The position numbers and the translations under genes were made by a program. The notes under the pieces are model-generated. The model ran no database searches and was not told the DNA's origin. It saw nothing but the letters and a program-made list of their open reading frames with translations. A DNA stretch of 23,743 nucleotides from Oscillospiraceae bacterium. Its GTDB lineage: Bacteria; Bacillota; Clostridia; Oscillospirales; Ruminococcaceae. The stretch's first letter is position 1; each line of letters opens with the position of its first letter. The stretch lies in NCBI GenBank assembly GCA_029062865.1, contig JAIDPG010000368.1, forward strand, positions 1 to 23,743, read 5' to 3'. Below are positions 8,146-15,115 of the stretch, one piece after another.

Positions 8146-9372
8146 ATGAAAACAACAAAAATCGTATCAATCTTAGCTTCTGCGGTAATGCTTGTGAGCC
8201 TTGCGGGCTGTCAGGAAGCAGACAACAAAAGCCTCCCGACGACGATAAACGTCTCAGGGAACTCAACAAGCGAGCCCTCCGGAGAAACGCCGAGCGAACC
8301 GACCTCGGCGAATGCCGGAGGCAATGAGACCTCCGACAGCATGACCTCTCAATCCGGCGAGGTGAGTCAGCCTAATCCCGAAACAAACGTCGCGAACGGC
8401 GGCGAGGTAGCGGGTCCCGTTTTCGTGTGCAACGACGGCAGAGGCATCCCGCTGTTTGGCGGCGGTACGGGCGCGAAATACATCGATGCGATAAACGAGG
8501 TGAAGGCGAAGGTCGGAAGCCAGGTGAACGTGTTCTCGATGATAGTGCCGACCTCGGGCTCGTTCTATATGCCGAAGGGCAAGGAGTACGAAAACCTCAA
8601 CGCCAGCGAGTGGGATTGTATTCAGAGGATAAACGCGCAGTTCGTCGGGATAATCCCCGTGGACGCTTACACGGCGCTTTCAAAGCACACCAACGAGGAG
8701 ATCTTTTCGAGAACCGACCACCACTGGCACCAGCTCGGCGCGTATTACGCGGCGGAGGAATTCGTAAAAACAGCGGCGATAGACGTGCCGTTTGCGCCGC
8801 TCTCGGAATACGAGCGCCACGACGTTGAGGGCTATCTCGGCACGCTTTACGCAAGCAGCGATTACAACAAAACAATGCGCGACAACCCCGAAACGTTCAC
8901 GTATTATATTCCCCCGAACGACTTTACGACCCTTTATATGAACCCCGAGGACAAGAGCTTTTATCAGGCACCGATGTTCGTGAAACAGGATGTGGAGAAC
9001 TCGTACAGCACGTTTATGGGCGGCGACCTAAAGGTCGTTCATATCACAACGGATGTGAACAACGGGCGCAAGCTGCTGATAGTCAAGGACAGCTACCCGA
9101 ACTCCCTTGTGCCGTGCCTTACGGGCTCATTCCAAGAAATGTGGACGGTTGATATGCGCTGGCTGAAGGATATGAAGCACTTCCCGCACAGCATTTCGCA
9201 GATCGTCCGCGAAAACGGAATTACCGACGTGCTGTTTTGTATGAATACATTCAGCGCGGTCGGCGATAACGCGGACAATCTCGAGCTTTATCTCAGCGAG
9301 GAGTGGTCTGTTGAAATCTCGCAGATCAGAGAAGAAGTATCGGAGATAGCGATCAACGAAAGAGGGCAATAA
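8146..9372 (+). CDS. DHHW-like protein 3 (lipoprotein, lacks N-terminal DHHW region)
   Basis: Third paralogue, 408 residues. ATG 8146 follows GGGGGAA with seven bases between. The signal peptide ends in lipobox L-A-G-C (Cys22) and is followed by a Ser/Pro/Glu/Asn-rich linker of about 60 residues. The domain begins at V-A-G-P-V-F-V-C-N-D-G-R-G and carries D191-H192-H193-W194 in TDHHWHQLGAYYAAEEF, with the candidate nucleophile Ser316 in I-V-K-D-S-Y. The I-V-K-D-S-Y-P-N-S form is closest to the usual DHHW-family sequence. The C-terminus is about 30 residues longer than in the other two. The stop is one base before the FkbH start, so the two are surely in one transcript. Divergence among the three copies suggests an old duplication, with possibly different acceptors or division of labour. 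Confidence 0.87.
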   Translation: MKTTKIVSILASAVMLVSLAGCQEADNKSLPTTINVSGNSTSEPSGETPSEPTSANAGGNETSDSMTSQSGEVSQPNPETNVANGGEVAGPVFVCNDGRGIPLFGGGTGAKYIDAINEVKAKVGSQVNVFSMIVPTSGSFYMPKGKEYENLNASEWDCIQRINAQFVGIIPVDAYTALSKHTNEEIFSRTDHHWHQLGAYYAAEEFVKTAAIDVPFAPLSEYERHDVEGYLGTLYASSDYNKTMRDNPETFTYYIPPNDFTTLYMNPEDKSFYQAPMFVKQDVENSYSTFMGGDLKVVHITTDVNNGRKLLIVKDSYPNSLVPCLTGSFQEMWTVDMRWLKDMKHFPHSISQIVRENGITDVLFCMNTFSAVGDNADNLELYLSEEWSVEISQIREEVSEIAINERGQ

Positions 9373-9373
9373 A

Positions 9374-10444
9374 ATGCTGAGCGAGCTTTGCTACCCGTTT
9401 GACGGCGATGAAATAATGCGCGCGAAAAAGAAGCTGCTGCGCGTTTTAAAGGAACACGAAACAGGAACGCCGCTTAAAATTGCGGTGCTTGGCGGTTCTA
9501 CGACCTCGGACATCATAAAGGTTCTGGAGCTGTTTTTGCGCGACCGCGGGATAATCCCGAGCTTTTATGAGAGCGAGTACGCTCAGTATTGGAACGACGC
9601 GGTTTTCGGAAATCCGGAGCTTTCGGAGTTCAAGCCGGAGATCGTCTTTATTCACACGACCTCGCGGAATATCGAGGAAAAGCCAGTCGTCGGCGAGGAC
9701 GCGCAAAGCGTTTCCGAAAAGCTGGAGCGCGAATATCAACGCTTTGAGAAAATGTGGGGCGCTTTATACGAAAAGTTCGGGTGCGTGATTATCCAGAACA
9801 ACTTTGAATTGCCGGGCGAGCGCCTTCTCGGAAACCGCGAGGCGGGCTGCGCGTTCGGGCGCGTGGATTTCATCACGCGGCTGAACGTCAAGCTCTACGA
9901 CTACGCGCGGGAGCATAGCAGCTTCTATATCCACGACATAAATTACCTGTCGGCGGCATACGGTCTGGAGCGCTGGCACGAGCTGCGGTACTGGCATTTG
10001 TACAAATACGCGATGAGCGTCTCGGCGATCCCGGAATTTTCGTACAGCTTATCGAATATAATATGCTCGATAATGGGCAGGAACAAAAAGGTGCTCGCGC
10101 TTGATCTCGACAACACGCTCTGGGGCGGCGTTATCGGCGACGACGGGCTGGCGGGAATTGAGATCGGCAGCGAGACCGCCGAGGGGCAAAGCTACCTTAA
10201 ATTACAGAAATTCATCAAGGCGCACAAGGAGCTCGGCGTGCTTCTTACGGTCTGCTCGAAAAACGACCCGGAGAACGCGCTGGAGGGCTTGAACCACCCA
10301 GACGGCGTTCTGAAGCCCGCGGATTTCGCGCTGATAAAGGCGAACTGGAACGAGAAATCGCTGAACCTTGAGGAGACAGCGAGCTTAATCTCCTGCCGGA
10401 GAGTTTTGTTTTTGTCGACGATAATCCCGTCGAGCGTGACATAG
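9374..10444 (+). CDS. FkbH-type HAD-IIIC acyl-loading enzyme, N-terminal part (frameshifted)
   Basis: FkbH-family enzymes take the glyceryl group of 1,3-bisphosphoglycerate, dephosphorylate it and load it as a thioester on an acyl carrier protein. This reading frame gives 356 residues. There is an N-terminal SGNH-like region with V-L-G-G-S-T-T (about 38-44), then the HAD domain with A-L-D-L-D-N-T-L-W-G-G-V-I-G-D-D-G, whose Asp244 and Asp246 are the nucleophile and acid/base pair, then C-S-K-N-D and the conserved L-K-P-A-D-F-A-L-I-K-A-N-W. The last 20 or so residues no longer match the family, because the frame is lost near 10379-10385; the expected S-F-V-F-V-D-D-N-P-V-E-R is intact in the next frame. 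The gene runs one base after DHHW 3. The ACP that would be its substrate is two genes on. Confidence 0.88.
   Translation: MLSELCYPFDGDEIMRAKKKLLRVLKEHETGTPLKIAVLGGSTTSDIIKVLELFLRDRGIIPSFYESEYAQYWNDAVFGNPELSEFKPEIVFIHTTSRNIEEKPVVGEDAQSVSEKLEREYQRFEKMWGALYEKFGCVIIQNNFELPGERLLGNREAGCAFGRVDFITRLNVKLYDYAREHSSFYIHDINYLSAAYGLERWHELRYWHLYKYAMSVSAIPEFSYSLSNIICSIMGRNKKVLALDLDNTLWGGVIGDDGLAGIEIGSETAEGQSYLKLQKFIKAHKELGVLLTVCSKNDPENALEGLNHPDGVLKPADFALIKANWNEKSLNLEETASLISCRRVLFLSTIIPSSVT
10376..10390 (+). other. Frameshift site within the FkbH gene
   Basis: Upstream the frame reads N-L-E-E-T-A-S; downstream, from CTT 10384, another frame reads L-N-L-L-P-E-S-F-V-F-V-D-D-N-P-V-E-R. Family members have two residues between the Ala and this Leu-Asn. 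The simplest repair is to restore a second GCGA unit at GCGAGCTT (10379-10386), so the likely lesion is loss of one 4-base repeat, though one missing G would also work. It may be a real mutation or an assembly error. Confidence 0.75.
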
Positions 10445-10533
10445 TACGAGCGCAGGCTCCCGACATCTCAATTCTCGATTTCGCGAACCCAGAGGAGTGT
10501 ATTCGCGCACTTGACAGGTGCGGATTTTTCGAG

Positions 10534-11163
10534 GTGACGAGCCTTTCCGCGGACGACGCGAAGCGCGGCGAGATGTACGCGGCGAACGCTCAGCGAGCGG
10601 CGGCGGAGAAGAAATTCGCGAGCTACGAGGAGTTCCTTGAGAGCCTTGAAATGCGTGCCGTTATCGCGGATTTCGACCCCGTGCATATCCCGCGGATCAC
10701 GCAGCTCACGAACAAAAGCAACCAATTCAACCTTACGACAAAGCGCTACACGCAGTCGGAAATGGAAGCCGCGGCGGCAAGCGCGGAGAAGATCAGGCTT
10801 TGCGGGCGGCTTGCGGACAAGTTCGGCGACAACGGCATTGTGTCGGTAGTCATCGGTGAAAAGCGCGGAAAATCGCTCCACATTGAGCTCTGGCTGATGA
10901 GCTGCCGCGTGCTCAAGCGCGGAATGGAATACGCGATGCTCAACAGGCTTGTTGAGGAAGCGGCAAAGGCGGGCGTTGAGGAGATCTTCGGGTACTATTA
11001 TCCGACGAAAAAGAACGCGATGGTGAAGGAGCTTTACGGGGATTTCGGATTTGCCAAGCTCTCCGAAAGCGAGAATGGGGACAGCGTTTGGAAATTAGAT
11101 GTTACCGGCTACAAACCCAAAACAGTTTATATAGAAATTACGGAGGAACTGAATAATGGATAA
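10534..11163 (+). CDS. FkbH-type enzyme, C-terminal part (GNAT-like domain)
   Basis: Second fragment of the split gene. A gene caller would start at GTG 10534, but family-like sequence in this frame runs continuously from 10384, including the rest of the HAD domain (V-F-V-D-D-N-P-V-E-R) and D-I-S-I-L-D-F-A-N-P-E-E-C. No GGAGG site precedes 10534, so this is not an independent gene. The C-terminal part is the usual FkbH acyltransferase-like region, with F-N-L-T-T-K-R-Y, V-S-V-V-I-G and I-E-L-W-L-M-S-C-R-V-L-K-R-G-M-E, ending in Y-I-E-I-T-E-E-L. With the first fragment the protein would have about 596 residues, a normal family length. No stop interrupts the second frame, so the shift is recent or artefactual. 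It overlaps the ACP gene by eight bases. Confidence 0.85.
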   Translation: MTSLSADDAKRGEMYAANAQRAAAEKKFASYEEFLESLEMRAVIADFDPVHIPRITQLTNKSNQFNLTTKRYTQSEMEAAAASAEKIRLCGRLADKFGDNGIVSVVIGEKRGKSLHIELWLMSCRVLKRGMEYAMLNRLVEEAAKAGVEEIFGYYYPTKKNAMVKELYGDFGFAKLSESENGDSVWKLDVTGYKPKTVYIEITEELNNG

Positions 11164-11404
11164 ACAGAAAATAACCGAGCGTCTAACAGAAGTCTTCCGC
11201 GACGTGTTCGACGATGACGGCTTGGAGATCACCGACGAAACAACCGCCGACGACATCGAGGATTGGGACAGCCTCGAGCACATCAGCCTTATTTCGGCGG
11301 TGGAAAAGGCGTTCAAAATGCGCTTCACGATGAAAGAGGTAAGCGGAATGAAGAACGTCGGCGAGATGATCTCTATCCTCTGCGAGCGGGCGACAAAATG
11401 CTGA
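11156..11404 (+). CDS. Acyl carrier protein
   Basis: An 82-residue acidic helical carrier protein. The phosphopantetheine serine is Ser39 in D-W-D-S-L-E-H-I-S-L-I, the canonical D-S-L motif at the start of helix 2; helix 1 and the helix 3-4 region are of normal length. It overlaps the FkbH gene by eight bases at its start and the next membrane protein gene by seven bases at its end, which implies coupled translation. It has W-D-S-L-E-H rather than the fatty-acid ACP G-A-D-S-L-D, resembling the discrete carriers that travel with FkbH enzymes and in NRPS/PKS or dlt-like systems. Likely role: cytoplasmic carrier of the acyl group made by FkbH. The phosphopantetheinyl transferase must be encoded elsewhere. 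Confidence 0.93.
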   Translation: MDKQKITERLTEVFRDVFDDDGLEITDETTADDIEDWDSLEHISLISAVEKAFKMRFTMKEVSGMKNVGEMISILCERATKC

Positions 11405-12156
11405 AAAGGGTACGTTTAGCACCCGTGACGATCGTTGTCGCGGCGCTTGTTGTCGTGCTGCCGTTGGCGCTTGCGGGGCTGAGGGTGCTTTGGAACGTGG
11501 ACGATAATCTCGACCGCACCGAGACGCTCCACTATCCCGAACTGAAATTCAACAACGCGCCCGAAGGCACGGTGTATATTGATCCGCTTGTGAAGCTCGG
11601 CGAAAGCGACGAGCATTACGCGTACTTCACGTCGCCGCCGCAAATGCTCGTGCCAAGACACACCGAATACGACGCAGGCGAGGACTGGGAATTTCAATAT
11701 CTCAACGTGACAGAGGAAAGCGAGATAGCGCGGCTTCGGCGGGACGGCTTTGTGAGCCTGTCGCTGCACTACGCGCCGCACGTGAACGTGCAGTTCAACG
11801 CGGATAAGGATACGTATCTCGTGTTCTACGGCGCGGAAGCCACGGATAATATAAATGAGGTTTTCGAGAGGTACGGCGGGCTCCGCGCGGCATATGTTGA
11901 CGAAAACGGAAAAGTCCTCGGCGTTACAGACCGCGCCGTGCGGGTTTACGACAACACGCTCCCCAGCACTCTGATAGCGGACGGCAGCACGCTGACGCTT
12001 GTAGTAAACGGACTTCCCGCGTGGCAGGCGGCGGTGCTCTCGGCGCTCACCATCGCGGAGTTCGTCCTGATAGCGGCGCTGGGTGTGCTGCTGTTGATTT
12101 TGATAATGAGAAAACTTCTCCCCGAACAGGAGAAGCGATTTACGGTTGACAGTTGA
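11398..12156 (+). CDS. Bitopic membrane protein of unknown function, last gene of the acyltransferase operon
   Basis: The start is ATG 11398, overlapping the ACP stop as ATGCTGA; an upstream start in the same frame at 11263 would lie inside the ACP gene. The 252 residues have a transmembrane segment at about 8-30, a hydrophilic extracytoplasmic domain of about 180 residues, a second transmembrane segment at about 211-237 and a short basic tail. The outside domain starts near L-H-Y-P-E-L-K-F-N-N-A-P-E-G-T-V-Y-I-D-P-L and is rich in aromatic and acidic residues. I recognise no family. Its place directly after the ACP suggests an accessory subunit for the acyl-transfer complex, for example a scaffold between the MBOAT and the DHHW proteins. 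Confidence 0.8.
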   Translation: MLKRVRLAPVTIVVAALVVVLPLALAGLRVLWNVDDNLDRTETLHYPELKFNNAPEGTVYIDPLVKLGESDEHYAYFTSPPQMLVPRHTEYDAGEDWEFQYLNVTEESEIARLRRDGFVSLSLHYAPHVNVQFNADKDTYLVFYGAEATDNINEVFERYGGLRAAYVDENGKVLGVTDRAVRVYDNTLPSTLIADGSTLTLVVNGLPAWQAAVLSALTIAEFVLIAALGVLLLILIMRKLLPEQEKRFTVDS

Positions 12157-12263
12157 CAGCGTATGGCGAAAAAGCGGCAAAGGCGCGTTCCGAGACAGTC
12201 TGCGCAGCCAAAGTCGCATTAAGAAAGCAACTACCGAGACAGTAAGCCTTCCCCCAGACCCGT

Positions 12264-12359
12264 GTCGCGAAAAAAGCGCCTACTAAAGTGGAGTGGAGTG
12301 AAGCGAAACGGAACTTTAGTAGGCGGCTAGGCGAACGAAGTGAGCCGGTTTTTCGCGAC
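12264..12359 (+). repeat. Multi-arm palindromic element upstream of the peptidase gene
   Basis: Outer arms GTCGCGAAAAA (12264-12274) and TTTTTCGCGAC (12349-12359) match over 11 bp. Inside, CGCCTACTAAAGT (12277-12289) and ACTTTAGTAGGCG (12313-12325) match over 13 bp with a purine-rich loop. A shorter GGCT/AGCC arm (12325-12328 with 12343-12346) could complete a three-way junction. It ends 8 bases before the AAGGAG of the peptidase gene. The rest of the 12157-12379 gap holds a repeated CCGAGACAGT (12190 and 12234) and no gene. Confidence 0.65.
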
Positions 12360-12379
12360 TTTTAAATAAGGAGAATATT

Positions 12380-13087
12380 ATGTATTTTGATTGGACTTAT
12401 TTGATTTTTGTTTTGCCCGCGATGATCTTCGCGATGATCGCGAGTGCGGGCGTGAATTCCACGTTCGCGAAATACTCAAAGCAGTTTTCCTCGCGTGGGG
12501 TTACGGGCGCGCAGGCGGCGCGGCTCGTGCTCGATCAGAACGGGCTTTCGCATATCCCGATTGAGCAGATCAGCGGCAAGCTCACCGACCACTACGACCC
12601 AAGAGCTAATGTGATAAGGCTTTCGAGCGACGTGTACAACGGCACGTCCACCGCGTCTATCGGCGTTGCGTGCCACGAGGTCGGTCACGCGATACAGCAC
12701 GCGACGGGATATACGCCTATTAAGATACGAAGCGCGATCGTGCCGATAACGAACATCGGTTCGAAGCTCGCTGTCCCGCTTATTATATTCGGAATCGCCT
12801 TGAGCGCGATGTCGGAGTTCTTCGTGTGGCTCGCGTATATCGGCATTATCGCCTATTCGCTCACGGTGGTTTTCCAGCTGGTGACGCTCCCGACAGAGTT
12901 CAACGCGTCAAGCCGCGCGTTGGAAACTATCCGCGCGAATAATATCCTCACGCAGGAGGAGCTGAGGGGCTCGAAGAAGGTGCTCTCCGCCGCTGCGATG
13001 ACTTATGTAGCCGCGCTCGCGGTAGCCGTCGGACAGCTTTTGCGGCTGCTCATTATTGTAAGCGGCGGGCGGTCGAGCAGAAGATGA
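12380..13087 (+). CDS. YugP-like neutral zinc metallopeptidase, membrane-bound
   Basis: Family of putative zinc peptidases typified by Bacillus subtilis YugP. ATG 12380 follows AAGGAG by six bases. The 235 residues show an N-terminal transmembrane helix (about 6-26), a soluble part with D-H-Y-D-P-R-A-N-V-I-R-L-S, the metal-binding His99-Glu100-x-x-His103 in C-H-E-V-G-H-A-I-Q, hydrophobic segments around 125-165, the family T-E-F-N-A-S-S-R-A motif (Glu173 a candidate third ligand) and a C-terminal hydrophobic stretch. Length is normal. Physiological substrate is unknown in the family; membrane protein quality control is often suggested. Its stop overlaps the next start (ATGA). Confidence 0.92.
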   Translation: MYFDWTYLIFVLPAMIFAMIASAGVNSTFAKYSKQFSSRGVTGAQAARLVLDQNGLSHIPIEQISGKLTDHYDPRANVIRLSSDVYNGTSTASIGVACHEVGHAIQHATGYTPIKIRSAIVPITNIGSKLAVPLIIFGIALSAMSEFFVWLAYIGIIAYSLTVVFQLVTLPTEFNASSRALETIRANNILTQEELRGSKKVLSAAAMTYVAALAVAVGQLLRLLIIVSGGRSSRR

Positions 13088-13722
13088 GCGGCGTTCATAG
13101 AATAAAATGCGGAAACGGTAATTGTTATATTGTTGAAAACGGCGCAAATGCTATCTTGGTTGACACGGGAAAAAGGGAATATGCAGAGCGGGTTCTGCAG
13201 GAATGCAAGCCTTATTCGATAAAGCTGATTGTCCTGACTCACGCGCATTTTGACCACACGGAAAACGCCGCCCGGCTCTCCGAGGAGCTGGGCGCGCCGA
13301 TCGCAATGAGTGAAAAGGATTGCAATTTGATCAAATCGAATACTAATCAAGCGCTTTCCGCGAGTACCTTTTTGGGAAAAATCGTATTGTCCGCTTCGCT
13401 TAAAGAATTCACATCGCGTACCATGCCAGCGTTTTCTCCGACGGTTTTGCTGAAGGACGGAGACGGCTTGGCAGATTACGGCATTGACGCAAAAATCATC
13501 TCGCTTCCCGGACACACCGACGGCTCGATCGGAGTAGATGTAGACAGCCGACATTTTATCGTGGGCGACGCGTTGATGAATATGTTTTACCCGACTGTAT
13601 CAATGCTGTATCATGACAAAAATATGATGCTTGATAGCGCGAAAAAAATCAGCGATATCGGTAACAGAATGATTTATTTCGGGCACGGAAAACCGGTGCC
13701 TAACAGGGCGTGGGTAAAATAA
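13084..13722 (+). CDS. MBL-fold metallo-hydrolase
   Basis: A 212-residue metallo-beta-lactamase-fold enzyme. The binuclear metal site is complete: His53, His55, Asp57 and His58 in T-H-A-H-F-D-H, His144 in P-G-H-T-D-G-S, Asp162 in V-G-D-A-L and His201 in F-G-H-G-K-P. The short single-domain form, with no flavin or RNase-type extension, is typical of the large glyoxalase-II-like and lactonase-like groups. The substrate cannot be assigned. It overlaps the YugP-like gene by four bases (ATGA), so it is translationally coupled to it. Confidence 0.92.
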   Translation: MSGVHRIKCGNGNCYIVENGANAILVDTGKREYAERVLQECKPYSIKLIVLTHAHFDHTENAARLSEELGAPIAMSEKDCNLIKSNTNQALSASTFLGKIVLSASLKEFTSRTMPAFSPTVLLKDGDGLADYGIDAKIISLPGHTDGSIGVDVDSRHFIVGDALMNMFYPTVSMLYHDKNMMLDSAKKISDIGNRMIYFGHGKPVPNRAWVK

Positions 13723-13754
13723 AGCAGTCATAAAATCGACATCGGAGATGAAGC

Positions 13755-14309
13755 ATGAAAATTCTGGTTATAAATTGCAGCCCCGTAAGAAACGGCGCAA
13801 CCGCCGAGATCGTCAGCCTCGTGAGCTCGAATGTCAATTCGGGCAATGAGGTGAGAACGATCTGCATTGATGATTATGATATCAAGTTTTGTAAGGGCTG
13901 CCGCAAGTGCCACATAACCGCGAAATGCTTTCGGGAAGATGACGTTAACAAAATAATCGCGGAGTTTGAGTGGGCTGATAAAATCGTAGCGGTTTCGCCG
14001 TCTTATTGGGCGGATATACCGGGGCAGTTCAAGGCGTTTATCGACAGATGCACGCCTTGGTGTAATACGCACGAGCCGCACGCGACAATTCCGCGCGGCA
14101 AAAAGGGTTATGTTATCGCGCTGCGCACGGGTTCAAGCAAAAGAGAGTGCGATAAAATCATCGCAAGCATTGAGCATTTTTACGGTCATCTGGAGATAGA
14201 GGCTTGCGGCAGCCTCGGTTTGTGCTCGGTCGAATATAAGGAGGATGTCGCCTCAAAGACCAACGAAATAACGGAATTCTGCAGAAGGTTCATAAACTCG
14301 CAGACATAA
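13755..14309 (+). CDS. Flavodoxin-fold NAD(P)H-dependent FMN reductase-like protein
   Basis: A 184-residue flavoprotein of the NADPH-dependent FMN reductase/iron-sulfur flavoprotein type. It begins M-K-I-L-V-I-N-C-S-P-V-R-N-G-A-T, the phosphate-binding loop for FMN, and has the second FMN loop at S-P-S-Y-W-A-D-I-P-G-Q-F-K. A cysteine cluster, Cys46-x-x-Cys49-x-x-Cys52 with Cys58 following, is the position where related proteins bind a 4Fe-4S cluster or react with metals and quinones. The spacing is compact compared with archaeal Isf proteins, so an iron-sulfur cluster is uncertain. It is 32 bases after the MBL gene and probably in the same transcript. Confidence 0.87.
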   Translation: MKILVINCSPVRNGATAEIVSLVSSNVNSGNEVRTICIDDYDIKFCKGCRKCHITAKCFREDDVNKIIAEFEWADKIVAVSPSYWADIPGQFKAFIDRCTPWCNTHEPHATIPRGKKGYVIALRTGSSKRECDKIIASIEHFYGHLEIEACGSLGLCSVEYKEDVASKTNEITEFCRRFINSQT

Positions 14310-14323
14310 TCGGGAGGTTCACG

Positions 14324-15115
14324 ATGACACTCGCAGAGCAAATCAACGAAATTTTCACGCAGGCTTACGCGCCGTATGAGCTGCCCGGATTCAAGTACGA
14401 GCCGCGCTCCGAAAGCGAAATGCCGCAGTTCGAGGACAAGCGGCTCGGGATTCTGGCGTATCAGGTGGAGCTTCGGCGGCGCGAGGACATTCACGCCGGT
14501 GCGACGCTTGCGGGGCGCGAGATCTACGCGAATTTGATAGAAATGCTGAAAACCGAAAAGGGCGTTCACATCGAGAGCCTGCTTGCCGTTATTGGCTCGG
14601 TGGGCGGTTTTTGGAGTATGCGCGCGATAATGCAGGGCTTGAACGCGGTGCTCGAAAGCGGCGTTGTCAAGGGTGACACGGCTCTGGCGGTCGCGGGCGA
14701 GGCGCTTTCGATCTACCTCTGCACAACGAACAGCGGCGAGGGCTATATGTTCGGGGATAAAATCGCGCGGGAGTTCTGCTCGTTTTACATGACCGCGGCG
14801 AAGTCCTCCGAAGCTCCGTTTGACGTGCTGCAGCCGCTTTCCGCCCGCGCGTCGTCAACGTGCGGTTCGCCCGAATATTGGGCAACGCCGTTTGACGACA
14901 AGGTCGGGAAATCCCCGCGGGAGATTTCCGAAATCTTCCGCGAGCGGTTCTACAATATTTTCGAGCTTTACTGCCGCTACCCGCAGGACCGTATGCTCGC
15001 GTTCGCAATAGCGGCGCAGCTTGCCGTTGAGCAGGCGGCGAAAATCATCGAAAAGGAAACCGCGCTCTCGCTCCTCGCGGAATACGGCTGGAGGACTTCG
15101 CACTTTGTCGGTTGA
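14324..15115 (+). CDS. Conserved-looking hypothetical protein
   Basis: 263 residues, with ATG 14324 six bases after GGGAGG. I do not recognise a family. It is soluble (no signal peptide or long hydrophobic stretch) and mostly helical by composition, with G-S-V-G-G-F-W-S-M-R near 89-98 and C-G-S-P-E-Y-W-A-T-P-F near 181-191. Codon usage matches its neighbours. It is 14 bases after the flavoprotein gene and so closes the peptidase/MBL/flavoprotein operon. Nothing in the sequence decides its role. Confidence 0.8.
   Translation: MTLAEQINEIFTQAYAPYELPGFKYEPRSESEMPQFEDKRLGILAYQVELRRREDIHAGATLAGREIYANLIEMLKTEKGVHIESLLAVIGSVGGFWSMRAIMQGLNAVLESGVVKGDTALAVAGEALSIYLCTTNSGEGYMFGDKIAREFCSFYMTAAKSSEAPFDVLQPLSARASSTCGSPEYWATPFDDKVGKSPREISEIFRERFYNIFELYCRYPQDRMLAFAIAAQLAVEQAAKIIEKETALSLLAEYGWRTSHFVG

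Noticed and set aside
10376..10390. Programmed ribosomal frameshift in the FkbH gene
   Set aside because: No slippery heptamer or downstream pseudoknot is evident, and a simple loss of a GCGA repeat unit accounts for the change.
4008..11404. A standard dltABCD operon
   Set aside because: There is no AMP-forming DltA-type ligase, the MBOAT and its partners look AlgI/DHHW-like, and the carrier-loading enzyme is FkbH-type; only the logic is similar.
12146..12158. Two overlapping TTGACA boxes at the end of the acyltransferase operon
   Set aside because: Nothing like a -10 box 16-18 bases downstream of either; they lie in and just after the last codons of the membrane protein gene.
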